47,241 nucleotides of DNA from Cruorifilaria tuberocauda (GCA_013365365.1 JABVXU010000427.1:1-47241), one strand, 5' to 3'; positions 22,713-36,345 are shown, counted from the stretch's first letter. The notes: generated from the sequence alone by a model not told the origin. Numbers and translations are program-made.

Positions 22713-25700
22713 TCAGTCGAATGAAATAAGAAGTTCTTCAGCTGGCTGCGCTATGGGTTCTGATTGCGGTCCTCCATTCGCTTGAGATTGCACCGAATAG
22801 CGCATGTTTTGGACGGGGTGCTCTATCATTCCATCTAAATAAGATTTGTGAAAGAAAAGGCGATACCCAAAACAAAAGAAATAAAGCATGGTTAAAGGTT
22901 TTGTATTCTCATTAGCAATTATCTCCATCTTCTAATTTTTTTTCCTTTTAATTAATTTACTGTGAGCTGGAATGAGACTTAGTTTTCACTAACTTGGCAG
23001 AGAATACGGTGAAAAAGCTTGCACCATCCGATTGTTATGCTGACTTGCAGCTGGCACTGTTGTTTGTGGTACAAAACCAGGCTTCTGCAATTCCTGAGAG
23101 CCGAGTTTTTGATGACCAATATTAATTGTAGTAGCCTGAAGTTGCTGCTGTTGCCCACTTGGAAGTGTAACAGCAGGTTGTTCCACTGGCTGCTAAAACC
23201 TTCATTTTTCAACAAAAGTTCAATAGACCTCGTCAAATTATAACAAAAATTCGTTAAAAGCATATTTTTTTTATTTTTCCTGAATAATTCATTTTCACAT
23301 AAAATACTCATCAACCTATAATGTATTATGAAAAAGAGAACTTTGCAAGTTTTTACACGAAAGAAATCACAACTCTTAGGTATTAAATACCTGATATCCT
23401 CGTGAAATGGAAGATTGTAAGGAAGCGACACTGTAAGCTGAGGTATTACCGGCTGCAAAAAGTTGTGCTGAATTTTGAGAGACACTTAACTGATAATTCG
23501 GTGTTGGCACATCTGATTTGAATAACTGTTGCTGTTCTTGTAGCCGCTGCATGCCTATCGAAGCCTATTAATCCAAACAATACGATAAAAAACTGCCAAA
23601 TCCATAAACAGGAACAGATAGACCAGAATTTTTCTTTCTTAATACTCAACATATATCTTACAAAACCCAGTTTTTTTTCCGAAAAAGCTCAAGTTGTGCA
23701 TGAAAAGATATGAACCAAATTACCTGATCAGTATATGTTTGAATTGGTGTATAATTTGCAATGTTCGAACCCTGCTTAATTGTTGTAGCTATAATATTTT
23801 GCGCTACATGCGCACCAGATGGATAACTCTGTGCTGTCATTGGAACACCGTAACTTAACTGAGTCTGACCCACATATGCACTTGGTGGATAACCTAAGAT
23901 ATCATAATAACAATTCTTGAAATAATAGTCAAATTTAGCATGCAAAAAACTTTAACTAGCAATGAAATTGAATCCACTTCAGTCTATGTTTTAAAACAAA
24001 AATTGCATTTCTAAATAAAAAACATAACCGTAAATGTCTTAAACAGAAATTGGCGCTAAGTGGCATTATAATTAGTATTATAAAGAGCTTCTTTGGAATG
24101 TTTTCCATTCTTTAATACCACTTTCAGTACTTCATGATAAACGAAGCATGTACAGTATAATCTTTGATTAAGAAGGGAAAAAAATAGTCACTATTTCTTC
24201 TTATATCTAGAAAAACAATCATAAATAATTAATATTTCTGATTCTATCTTTAGATCTTCTTTATGAGGACTTACCACTGAACGACTTTAAGTGACTATCT
24301 GCTTCTAGAATGAGTTGAGAATATCCAATGTCTTGCTCAAAGCACGCAATTCAATTTGATGAATTTAATCAAAAAAATTAAAGTGAGGATGTGATTAAAA
24401 GATGTGCCCATTGCTGCGCTTTCTTCAAAACAATGTAAATATCAACAAACCATAAGGAATGCCATTTCCTTGCATAGTAGGCTCTATAATCATCTGACCA
24501 TAACGCATTTCTGTGGGTTGACTAATAGGATTCATTTGATTAGTTCGTCCCATCATTTGCATTCGTTTCATTTGCATTTCTTGTTCTTGCTGCTGGAAGC
24601 GTAAAAGTGCCATTTCACGTTGATGCAATATCATCTCCTGTAACAAAATTATGGCACTAAAACTACATGTAAAATCGGAAACACTTAATACAAATTTATT
24701 GACGCTGATATTATCTAAGAAAAATACTAACATGCTTCTTCTGCCTCATCAAATCCACCTTCTGCTGCATTTGTATTTGTTTTAGACGTTGTTCCTCCAT
24801 AATTCTTGCTTGTTTTTGGCGTTCATGGTCCTCCCTGAGAGCATCTATAGCTTGTCTAGCCTCCTGGATATGAGCTAAACTATCTTGAAGAGATTCAAAA
24901 TGATCTGAAAATGAACAATATTGTGACTAACAGTGATTAACAAATCAATTTACAGTAACACAGACTCATTCGATTCATTGTTTTTGATAAGAACATTATC
25001 AAATGCGTTTCAATTAACAGACTTCTTTGATCCTCTAGCTTATTCATGCGTGCCATTACTTGGGCGTGCATTTCAGTCAAGCGTATAAATAATGACTGTA
25101 TTGCAGTATCGTTGACAACAGAACGATTTCGGGCAACATTGGAACGAATTCGATTATCCATGACAGTAACCTATAAATATCAAAATATATGGAGATGAAT
25201 GGCAGTAAAAAATGGAAGTGAAGGAAAAAATATGAGCAAAAATTTATATGATATAACAAAACTTAATTATTGCTCGTGTCTATACGATTATTGATTACTT
25301 CTTGTCATCCACGTTATGAAGTAGTATTATTTCAAGCGAACATTACCGTGTATATGCTGTCAGGAGGAAGTAAACGAGGGTATAAAATAGATTTTGACGT
25401 ACATTTTCTTTCATTAACTACTCTTTTAATAATTTCTGCATTTACTGAACACTAGAAATGATATACCTGTTCCACAAGCTGCCGACAAAATTCCATTGTT
25501 TCTGCTGTTTGTTCCTCTTCAGTACTAATAAAATGAGTTGCCACAGTAGTATCACTCTCGAGTTGCTTTGTAGTTGAAGCAAGTGAAGGTGCGACAAGTG
25601 AAACATTACCATCGTGATCATGACTAGGCGCACAACGCGATGACTCACTTGGTGGTGGTGCAGTTGGTGCAGGTACTTTTTGTTGATCATCACCCGTCAA

Positions 25701-28523
25701 TTCTGTTGCTGCCTAAAAGAAAACCCGGTTGCTGCATACGTTATTCTTAACCAAATAAACGTTTAAAAAGCATACAATTACCACATTTCGCTGTTCGTTT
25801 TTTCTCTGTTGCCAGTATTCTCGATTTAAATATCTCGCTAGTTCCGGATCTACACAAGCAACACCCAATGATATCGCTGTATCGCTTCCTAAACATACAT
25901 TATTTTACTGTTAATTTAACTTAGAAACTTATCATATTAAAAGTTGTTTATTCTTTGATGTTTTCTCGCAAATAAACAGCAAAAAGAGTACCGATGGAGG
26001 GCGCTGCACCTTTGTAAACAGATTTATTCAGCTCCCCATTATAAGCAGTTCCGTTAGTTTTAACATCGTTTGGAGTATTAGTACCGTTATATAAAACATA
26101 AAGGCGGCGCTGTCTTTCACGCTCCTAAAATTTTGTTTTTATTTCTCCAATATGCTTTGATACTTATGTCTTAGGCTACTGTAATTTTTTCGTTTCAATA
26201 TATCCTTATTACCGAAACATGTTTCGGTGAGAACAGACTGAGTGATTGAGTTAAGCAGCTTGTTTAGTCTTTTATAAAATTACTGTTGATAAAGCTAATG
26301 CAGAAAATGATGCAAACTTATTATATTTGCATTTCAAACGCGCCAAATAATTTGTTATTCATAGATAGCAAACCTGTGCCTCTGCCTCTGATTGACTCAG
26401 TGCAATAGCCAAATTAATTTCATCCTCCTCAGCCTGCTTCAATTCACGAGCCCGCTGCTCAGCCGTTTTCTGCGCATCAACAGACGAAGATTTATCAGGT
26501 TTGGATGATGGCAGTGCTGAAATTTGTGAGCAACTGACATCAGCCTTTTTTGCCGTCGTCTTTTCATAGCACCCGTCGCAAACTCTCACCTGGAAAAATC
26601 CTCCTTTTTCCTTAACCCATAAAGTTTTTGTTCCGGTTGGATAAACAAAGTCGCGGATTTGGAATGAAATCAATAGCTGGTCTATTTTACAAATAAAATC
26701 TTAAGTCAGAACTCAAGAAAAATGGAATTGGATTCAAATCAAGTATTTACTATTCAAGCATTTACTGGAAATAAAGCCAAATTCCTTTCTTTCAAGCAAC
26801 GAAGCATTCGTATTCACCTGTTTTTCGATACCGTACTGCGGCAAGAAGCTTTGTTTGCTGCTACATTTATCGCAAAATATTTGTCCACAGGCACGACAGT
26901 GATGCTTACGTGTTATAATCCCAAAAGCTGTTCGACATCTACAATGAAAAATGAATTGTATGAAATAACAAACACATTGCATATAACTTATAACATCGCT
27001 CTTAAAAAGAGATTATCAAAATTGAAGCAATTCCAAGATTATTAAAATTCGAATAAGAAAAGTGTAACGTCGAATAAAATTCCCTACCTGAAACATTCCT
27101 CTCCGTCCGCCCATTCCGGTGCACTTTCCGCAATGAACATCGCATCTGCCTCCGCAACATGCGGAAAATCAAAACCGGCTAACTTCATTAAATTGTGGGT
27201 ATCGACTACAATTTTATACTCAGGTTTATTTTTGAAAGCTAACGCCCAACACTGCAGCAATTCTAATATCTTGTTTTTAACCTGGAAATGCATTCATCCA
27301 TTTCCTCATGAAATTGAATTCACTTCTTTCTCAAATTTGGTTTCAGCATTAACCTACCACCATGCAATAATAAGAGAGAGCAGGACGGAACACCAAAAAA
27401 TGAAATAATATTGAAAAAGAAAAAATTTTAACGTCTTTTACCACAGCTACCTCAGGTAATGACTACCCCCGTAGCACACCTTCTAATGATTTTGACTAAA
27501 AATGTATGCCATCATACTCTCCATTCAATTCAATTAACATACTTCAATTACTCCACTTGACTTAAAATTTTAAGTATTTTCATAAATTGTTTACTATGAG
27601 ATGAAACGTGATAAGACATGCTATACTGCTAATGATTGCTATGATAAAAACTCTTATCATAAACAGAAGAGACATTTAACAAATATGGGGAGAAATAAAT
27701 GATAAATTGTTAATTAACCTTATCTGGTGTTGTATCTAGTGAGAGATTCTTCAAATCTTCCATGAAATCCCTTGTTGCAATTTCAGCATGGAACTAAAAT
27801 GATCCATACAGGAAGACATTGACATAAATTTTTTCAAAAAATCATCGAAAATAAAACGGGCATTAAAAAGATACCTTGACACCACAGTTCTTCATGCACG
27901 CTTCGAGGACGAGTAATGCATGATGAGCCACATGTGGATTTTCATTATGGTATCTCTTCTTAATTGCAGCTGCGGCGGTTTTTACGCTATAAATTTGTAC
28001 TTTGCAAAAAATAAACTAAAATGAATAGGTAGTGTACGAATAGAATGGAAAAGGGGAATTCCTGTTCATAAATCAAGTTTGATTAGTTAACACCATAGGA
28101 TTTTACTTGCTAGAGCCAACTTTGATTTTGTTAGGTCGATAAGCCTTAGAGTTTTTCTTCTTATATTCCGGCAAATCATTCACTCTAATTCTCGGAAATA
28201 TATAGGTTCACAAAATATCACCTTAATAATTAAATACTTACGGTACTTCTCCACCACGTATCAAGTCAACACATTCAATAATGGCATCCCAGTTTGGGTC
28301 AATGAGTGTGGAATCAGTAGCCTTATCTAAAAATGAATAACTAAAACAATTCCAACACAATTCAAGATTAGCTGAGAATTCACTAACTTCTACTTCATAT
28401 GATTCAAGTAAATCGATGTTTTCACAGCAAACAAAATGTGATTAAAACACTTATTTAAAGAAGTAATAATCTAAAATCATCAGAAAAGGCGATACCCAGT
28501 TGACGTTCAAAGCGTTTTGCCAT
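22713..28523 (-). CDS. hgrs-1: HRS/HGS, ESCRT-0 subunit (829 residues, 17 exons)
   Basis: Binds ubiquitinated cargo and PI3P on early endosomes and starts ESCRT sorting. Exons in transcript order: 28523-28496, 28326-28242, 27986-27875, 27793-27719, 27281-27088, 26938-26818, 26589-26374, 26124-25992, 25888-25782, 25712-25467, 25170-25023, 24904-24732, 24637-24451, 23893-23724, 23564-23391, 23192-22994, 22834-22713. All phases agree. The VHS domain is about residues 5-145 (FERQLDKAT, DPNWDAI). FYVE is about 155-217, with WADGEECFRC, RKHHCRACG and RVCDGCYE intact. The UIM is about 258-277 (EINLAIALSQSEAE). A coiled coil at about 440-600 (ALREDHERQK, MQMKRMQMM) should pair with STAM. A Gln/Pro-rich tail follows, ending in LISFD, the clathrin-box ending of animal HRS. 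The human protein is about 777 residues. The first coding exon is only 28 nt. A TTTAG acceptor ends 9 bases before the ATG (CT at 28533-28534 on plus), a likely leader acceptor. Confidence 0.95.
26211..26228. repeat. Perfect 18-bp palindrome
   Basis: ACCGAAACATGTTTCGGT is its own reverse complement, with no spacer. It lies in the HRS intron between the exons at 25992-26124 and 26374-26589. It could be a dimeric-factor site or chance. Confidence 0.85.
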
Positions 28524-28533
28524 CGATATGGAC

Positions 28534-31500
28534 TAAACACTGATTAAATTCCGTATTATACAAGTAAGTCTGAAACATTCGGAAGTTCATCCTGATTAAC
28601 TAACGATAGCAACGTGAAAATTAAAACTGCATTTCTAATGAAGAAATTCACTACAATTTCTTCTTTACAATGAACTACGGAAAATGTACAATTATCCCGA
28701 AATGAAGTGTAAAATTGAAACAAAGATGGGGAAAACCCAAAGCTCATTCTTCCCTCTCTTTTCTGTGAACCTGCCACTTCACCTATTCAGAAGCCACAAC
28801 ACACAACAACCAACCAGTCTCGACGTCAGCCACGCAAAGTGAATGGACCGCTCATAAACTGGTTTATGCTTTTGCCTCTTCGAGAAATTTAAATTCTATG
28901 AAGGTCTCCTCAACATGCACAATGTTTCTTGCTTATTTCTTCCAGTCACCTGCTATATGTAAATGTACTTTTCCAGTAGTTGTCCTGAAATAGGTTTGGG
29001 ATCTCTAATAGTTCTATCTCGATTCTTCCATAGAATAATATGTGGACAATCGCAATGTATAGTGGAATTCCCAATAAAAAAGAAAATCAGTTTCTGTAAG
29101 CAAATGATCTGGGAATTAATAGAAATCCGGTCGTTATCTCTTCTATCATGTGATTTTTTATCCGAATGTATTTTGTGTCGCATGGTTCCATCTGATCGGT
29201 TAATGAGCGCTATGTTTTCGGACCTCGAACTTCCTCCTTCCGCAAGACAATCGTCGTTCGGACCATATAACAAAACATCGCAATAATTTCCTATCGCCTA
29301 CTTCCCTTTGACATTATCCAATTTCGGTGCAGTATCGGAATCTAAGAGCTGAGTTCATTCAAAAGAATCAAATTATTCCAATGCTTTGTCTCCATACAAT
29401 CTTTGAGAGATCCATTCACAGCCCCAGATCAAAACAGTTCATCATCATCAACACTTTTGAATCACGTAAACTTGCATATGTTACTTGCGCATTTTTTCTC
29501 AGACACGTTCAATAATTAAATCATAAATGAAAACAAAAACAAAATAACTACTGAACAACTGACGGCATGTTCGATGTGCTGCGCCTCGTCCACTATGTAC
29601 TACATATTTGTGTGTGCATAGGTAAGTGTGTATGTGTGTGTATGTATGTATGTATGTATGTATGTATGAGTGTGCATACCGACATTGTTCCTTTCAAGAG
29701 GAATTGGTTCTGATTCATTATCACAAATAATGCGTTCATGCCGGTGCTTCCCTCTCTCAGGCGGCGAATCGATGTGCATCTTACTGGCTTTTTTAAAATT
29801 TCAAGTGGCTTACTAAGATGATTCGTATGATCAATTACACGTAACACGTGCCGTCCGCATATCCATCTCTATGTCTATACTTCCGTCCATCCATTCGCTT
29901 ATCTGTTCATTTGTCTGTCTCTACGCAGATACCGTCCGTTCATTAGATATCCCTTTATCTATTATGCCGCATTGATCTTCCGCTTCATTTTCATGGAGAT
30001 AGACAAGATGTGTGAAGGAGGGAGACGGAGGAAAAGTTCAACAAGCTAACTGAAAGGAATCCTACATAATATTATGCCGCAGCGATCATCTGATGTTATT
30101 TGCTCAAATCTAAAGACGTATTTTATTAGTACAATTTTGATGAACCGTAATATGCGGGATATCCATAGTCCTTTGATGATTTCGTAGATTTCGTCTAACT
30201 TCAATTTTGAATTACAGTATAGATCGCACAGATATGTAACATATCTTTACTATTTATACAGAAATATTTTTATGCCGACGAGCAATATCTGCGTAAATCG
30301 CAATCGCAATGGCCGAAACACGCTACCCCGACAATATTGTCAATCAAACTAACAGCATTGAAGATTATCCCGTTCTCTTGTTCTAATCTAATTCTTTGTG
30401 TTGTACCGGTCGGTACTTTGCGGTTGGTGCAATGTTGTTATAAATGTTGACTTGTTTAATTTTGAATTCGAAGTTTCGTATAAGTTCCTAAGGTTTTAAC
30501 ATAGGCAGTTAACTGAGTCATCTGACCTAGATTTTATGGGATAATATCCAGACAAAATTTTTCCAACTGCTTTGATTTTTGGAAATGTTTATTGTTTGGA
30601 CCAGTTGTATGAACAGATAAACTAGACTTGATCGCATTGTAAGGGGTTTAGAATCTCTGGTATGGGAGTAGGTATTTCCAGACGTCAGTTAACTATTCAC
30701 GTGTGAAACTAGATAGTTTCACATAAGACGCTAAAATTCTATATATTGGTAAATATTATTTAACTAGCAGAGTTAATATTTGTATCATTTCTTATCAGAT
30801 TCGTTGTTCTGAAAGTACTGAATACCAAAACTGTTGACTGCATGCCGCGTTCAATTGGTTGCCTAGGAGTAATCTGGAAAAAACGAAATAGAACACGTAG
30901 CTTTATCCAATCAGCATACTAAAATAATGTATCGACTAGTTTCAACTTCCGAAATTATAGACAAATATCAAGGAATTTCTAACAAATAGTCGTTTGCTTT
31001 GCTGTCATAAAAAAAATGTTCCTATTCATTTTCCTGTGTTATCCATATCCGCAAATCTATATATTGCTTAATTTTTTTTGGATCACATGATCAGAGGAAT
31101 TATTGTATATAATAAATATTGATCTGTTGTTGGTCTGATTGTTTGCTGAACCATATCCTTAAAAATATGTTCATTTGCAGAAGATTGTCCAGTGATAATA
31201 GAGCTTGTATATTTCGATTAAAAGAATTTGTATTCTTCGCCATCTTCGGATCTTCAGGTTCATCACTTTTGCTTAGATTTGACGTTTCCTAGATACACTT
31301 TCACGTAATAATGGTTATAAATCGACCTTTTGAAATCTGCTGATGAAACTTGTCAACAGACAACTATGTTTCGTTGTTCTGATGGAGATTTAGAACATTC
31401 CTCTTCTAGATTTTGAAAAAAATATAGTTTATAGCTTTTTTGATAGTAAGTTAGATCACATCATCAAGAAGCAAGGATGATGTTAAGTTTTGTATCATAA

Positions 31501-31967
31501 GGGGTTATTTCCAATGTTTCATTTTTTGATATGCTTTATTTTTCAGGAACCACAATATACTCAATATTATTTGTTATTTATTGTATGTTACCAAATTCGT
31601 TGCTGAAAATCGGAAGCGGTATGAGTTATTACCAGTCAGTATTAAGTTTTAGAAAATAAAACGAGTGTAACACATGTGAAGCGAAATGCTAAAGTGTTGA
31701 GCTTCCAGTGATGTAGCTGTAATGTTTTTAGTCCATATCATGTTCTACAAACTTTATTGCTACTGTTGCTTTACACAGAAGTACTAGTTCTTATTACTTC
31801 AGTCATTTAAGTTTGCCATTACCGCGTTAAAGTTTCTCTTGTTTATATCTCCTTGTTAAAATTGCCTTCCTGTCAAACTAGGTCGTATGATATTGTACAT
31901 TAATATCTGAAGTCATAGAGGAGGTTAGAATACTTTCTTATTTTGTGTATGTCACTATATTATGTTT
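28534..31967. other. Divergent spacer between HRS and WASP
   Basis: This spacer must carry both 5' regulatory regions. The left part (about 28.8-30.4 kb) looks less AT-rich than the introns around it and includes a 320-bp stretch open on both strands (28953-29286) and a TATG microsatellite. From 30.4 kb on it returns to AT-rich sequence, with only very short open frames (for example 30309-30386 and 30842-30922 on plus). No RNA gene or transposon was recognised. Confidence 0.5.
29612..29672. repeat. TG/TATG microsatellite
   Basis: TG-rich sequence runs into seven perfect TATG units at 29641-29668. A likely length-variable marker in the spacer between HRS and WASP. Confidence 0.9.
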
Positions 31968-31969
31968 AG
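31968..31969 (+). other. Putative spliced-leader acceptor of WASP
   Basis: TATGTTTAG ends three bases before the ATG at 31973, leaving a GCC leader. This very short gap is typical of trans-spliced nematode mRNAs. Confidence 0.45.
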
Positions 31970-31972
31970 GCC

Positions 31973-34900
31973 ATGTACATCGGTGGTACAGCAACCGGCT
32001 CATATCAGCTAGGCGTACAGCATGTGGGCTTGAGTAATACACCCACAGGTCGCCCCAAAAAAAGGTTTCTGTTTTCGAGTTTTGATCCTAGAGAAGACGT
32101 GAAATCTTGATTTTTAAGGAAGACCTTTTTGCACGTCACATTCAGCCGTTATCAACTGCTTCCTTGTTATTATTTTGTCCACGGCTTTTCATTTGTATTA
32201 TATTGGATAATTTTTAGTTTCCGACAGTTCTTATAAAATTGCTGTATCTACATGTTACTCATATTTTTGTGATTATTGCAGACCGCCCAATACAGGTGCC
32301 CTTCTTTTTAACTCAGTCGAAAATAATACGCTATTTTCCTTGCTGGGGCATGATTGCATCTCACTGGCAGCAGGCGTTGTGCAGTTGTTGAAATCTGATC
32401 CACGAAACCCAGGAATGTGGATTAAGGCTCACAGAGGAGTTGTTTCACTCGTTAAGGACTATGATAAAAGAGCATACTTCTTGCGCTTGTATGATATTTA
32501 TAGAAAGCAGTACCTTTGGCAGCAAATGTTGTGAGTTATTTGCAGTTTTTTAGTTCGAAAAATTTCGACGTTGGATATAGAGTGGTTTCTTTTTGATATA
32601 GAAAATGTTGCACCAATCTCTGATTTTATGACGCCTTTTAATCAGCATTTTGTATTTTATTAGAAATTCGACAATTTTTTGCAATTGTTAGTTCAGGTAC
32701 AAGAATTTCCATGCGTCTCAGCCATCGGGGTGTCCTCATCTTCTGACATTCGAGGGAGATGAATGCGTGCTTGGTTTGAATTTTTCGAGTAAGGAAGAAG
32801 CATACAGCTTCAAGTCTCATCTTGATAAGCGCTACGAACAGGAGAAAAAGTCCCGTATGTTTGTTGGCATCATTTGTCATTTCTTAATTTTTTTTTGAGA
32901 CATTTTAAACTATTAAAGCCAATCACGGAACAGCAGTTTCATTTCACTGGTGTGGAAAAATTTAAGCTTTGTTGCGAAATTTCAGAAAGCAAAAAACTAG
33001 GGAATATTTAAGCAGAGTGAAGGCTGGTTGAAGAGGTAACGAATTCCAAAAATATTGCTCTGCGTGTTTAAGCTGTTACATATATTAAATATACTGTATG
33101 ACTGCTCACTTTTTCTGCAGAAGAGAAAGAGAGGCTAGCATCTGGAAGCTCTCAGAACATTTCACCTTTATCTGGATTGCCTGGTGGTCGAACTCATGCA
33201 GCTTCACCACCGCATAGGACTGGCATAACCAGTATGGGTACTGTACCAAATATTGGTGGAGGTTCATGGCCATATTTCGTAACGGTCAATAGAGCCAAAA
33301 AAAAGAGTTCAAAAAAGGAAAAGAAGCAGAAAATTCGGAAAGAGGACATCAGTAATCCAACCAATTTTCAGTCAGTTTTTGCTATGTTTCACACAACTTT
33401 TTTGTTATTTAGTTTCATCTCTCTAATATAATGATTCAAAGTTTAGTTTATTTTCTCTTTCATCATTTTACTCTTAAAAGGATCTTCTTCACGTAATGTA
33501 AGCCTCATGGTTCCGGCTTACATTTATCCATCGTTAGTGACTTTTTTATACTAAAAAATGGACTAGAGATATCTCTGAGGATATTCATAATTATTCTTGA
33601 CGATCATTGTGCACCAAAATTAATAATTTCATAGTTTTCAGTTTTTCTGAACCATCTCTTAGAACTTTTATATTATGCTTAGTGTTTTAATATTCTAATA
33701 CTGTAGACACAAGGCACATCTTGGGTGGAATCAGGACGGTGGTTTCTCGCAAGAAACTTATAATTATGATCCAATGGATGATAGCGTCAAGGCTGTGTTG
33801 CGCGCTGCGGGGGAAAATCCGGAACGAATGTCTAAAGATGATTTGGAATTTTCGAAAAAATTCATTACCGGCTATCAAGAAGTACCTCAAGTACAACAAC
33901 CGCCAGCTCCGGTGCATCATAATTATCCAAGGTGATTCCGAGAGCTTAGACGCTTCATTCACGTCGTATTTTTTGTAACTGATTGTAAGTTCTCGATTAA
34001 AATGTTATTTATTATTGTTCTGGATACTAATTGTGAAATTTTTCAGGCCTTTCACGACCTCTTCAGTTACAAATTCTGCTACATTATCACTAGTTCCGCC
34101 ACCACCACCTCCATTAGTGCGTCGTGAAGGGTTTCATATGACTCCAGTTTCAAGACTGCCGTTGAAACCTCCGACTTCCAGCAAGCCTCCAGCAAGACCT
34201 TTGCCACAGGTTAAATGATTTTCCTTAAAACCGTTTTAAAATTTCAAACTTTTTAGCATAAAATAATTGCATTGTATAGCTGCCTAGAGTCAGTGTACTT
34301 CTAAAAAACATGCAACCTCAATGTGTTTTAGCCACCTGGTGCAGTAAATGGGACAGCAACTACCTACCGACCAAATGATGTACCTCCACCACCTCCACCG
34401 CCACCTCCACCATCAGGTTCTATGTACTCTATATCGGTAGCATCACCTCCTACGTCAATTTCTCCAACTTCTTCACTTGCATCACCGCCACCTCCTCCTC
34501 CACCACCGCCTCCTGTAACGTACGTCAGTAGTACAGCACCTGCGCCTCCACCACCGCCTCCGCCTACCTATACTTCCGCTCCTGGTAATAGTATTGGAGG
34601 AGGAAAAGCAAATTTTCTTAATGTAAGCTGTTCTTTTATAGTCTTTTCTTGTTTAATTGAACATTTCTTAATTTCATATTCTATTTTTTACTGAGAGAAC
34701 TGCTCTACTGTATTTTAAAATCCGAATGCATTGAGTTTCGAATAGGATATGAAAATTCGAGTCTCTGAAACTTGAATGCATGTATTATTTCATTTTTCAT
34801 GTCGTTTCTTTAGGAAATACAAGCGGGAGTTACTTTGAAACAAGTGACAGCAAGTACCAATCATGAAAGTGGTATTACCGATGCTCGTGATGAAATGATG

Positions 34901-35482
34901 GCACAGATACGGCAAGGGGCCAATTTAAAGCCTGTCAGTATTAATTTTTTTACAGTGGAAATCTTTCCACTCAAAGGATTCCATGAACATAAAGATTGAT
35001 AAATTCATTGATTCATTCCCTTTAGAATCACATTTTGGAAATATATTTCTCTAGCTCTCAAAATAGTAAGCTTGTTGCAGGTAGACAAAGAGGAGATTGA
35101 AAATCGGAAATCGATACCAAGTGCTACGGATGTAGCTGGAATCGCAGGGGCATTAGCTCGAGCTTTAGAAGAAAGACGGAGGAATATGCGTAATTCGGAC
35201 GGTTTGTTACTTTCTATTTTTTTAAATTATTTCTTGCAACAATTTGCACACAATTTTATCTTGTGATAAACTAATGTTTCAATTGATTTATTATGCTGAT
35301 CAATCTTTTTGGTGTGAAGCATTTAAAATAGAGCAAAAAAAGAATAACTCATTGTTGGAGACGAAAGTTTCGACATCTCTCTGCTCGAAATGCTAGATTC
35401 GAAATGGGAAAACCTCAATTTTATAGAGTCAGAATCAGAAGAAGAAGCAAATAACAATGACAGCGAATGGGAATCAGATTGA
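31973..35482 (+). CDS. wsp-1: WASP/N-WASP homologue (574 residues, 10 exons)
   Basis: Activates the Arp2/3 complex downstream of Cdc42. Exons: 31973-32064, 32282-32530, 32697-32854, 33121-33370, 33707-33931, 34047-34209, 34332-34622, 34814-34933, 35081-35201, 35427-35482. All phases agree. The WH1 domain is about residues 33-165 (GVVSLVKDYDKRAYFLRLYD). A basic stretch (KKKSSKKEKKQK) precedes a CRIB/GBD at about 241-262 (ISNPTNFQHKAHLGW). A proline-rich region with runs of 6-10 Pro spans about 340-460. Two WH2 motifs follow (FLNEIQAGVTLKQV near 474, MMAQIRQGANLKPV near 504), then a central helix (IAGALARALEERRR) and an acidic end with the key Trp (NDSEWESD). Exon 1 was picked because its 2-nt overhang and donor join exon 2 in frame and an acceptor lies 3 nt before its ATG. 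The last exon has a TTTTATAG acceptor. A 3' UTR intron at about 35509-35637 is plausible. Confidence 0.93.
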
Positions 35483-36345
35483 AATCTCAGTGTTTCACAA
35501 TTTGACAGGTATGGAAAGAGTATACTATTGAATTATTTTTTTTTTGTCGGGCTTTACATACGGTTGCTGTTGTTATATTGAAGTTTAATGTAGTAAAGTT
35601 TGTATTATTTTATACCTGCGATTCAAATTTTTTCTAGGAGGCTAATGTGCGATTTGCAATTACGCCACCATCGGAAGATATGCACTAAGCCACTTAAAAT
35701 GTCTCTTGTAAATTTATATGTTTTATGTCTCACACGTTTATTGTAATACTTTTCTTGTTGAGCTTTTTTGTGTGAAATTTTCTTCCATTTCGGCTTCTTA
35801 TCAGTTCATATTAATTAAAAATTCAAAATCGCTTCAATTAAACATTTCAAAGAATGAAATATATTAATTGACTTGGAGAATGACTGGATATCGAGTGTCT
35901 GCTAGGTGCAGATATCGGGATTCCTGTTAGATACATGAATTTTCTATTTCTGTGAACGCTTTTTGTGTCGTTCGCATGCTGAATTTTTTTATTTGCAGAC
36001 AAATCTATTCATTATTTGATATCTGTGCTCAATTTATGTCTTGTACTGTATTCTGGTATGGGTGTGGTATATATTGACAATTAAAAATATGGTTGTGAAT
36101 AACAAGACTTTGGATTTTTGCTATATTCTCCAATTTTTAAACTTGAGACTTTCTTAAAGCGGTTTATTGTTTCTTTTGTAAAGGTCTGTGTTATGTATAT
36201 GCTGCTTGCGCTGTTAATTTGTTGTATATTTCATATTTCATAAATACGAGCATATTTATTTCCTTTGTCTTTACAATTTATTTCGATCTTATTTTTCTCC
36301 TCTTCTCTCCCTGTCTCCCCAGTGATCTATTTAAAAATTTGCTTG

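Noticed and set aside
22979..23485. A 168-codon minus-strand open frame
   Set aside because: It runs through an intron of HRS in a different frame from the two flanking coding exons (22994-23192 and 23391-23564), which keep phase with the rest of the gene.
26722..27045. 107-codon plus-strand frame
   Set aside because: It is antisense to the FYVE exon of HRS, whose minus-strand translation has the full zinc-binding signature.
31973..32064. tRNA-like or SINE-like sequence with an A-box-like GGTGGTACAGCAACC and a short stem
   Set aside because: It has no acceptor stem or good B box, and it reads in frame as the first coding exon of WASP with the right overhang and an acceptor three bases before its ATG.
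35321..35393. Alternative WASP last exon reading AFKIEQKK... to a TAG
   Set aside because: It lacks the acidic Trp-containing tail required in the family; the acceptor at 35425-35426 gives the expected ending in phase.
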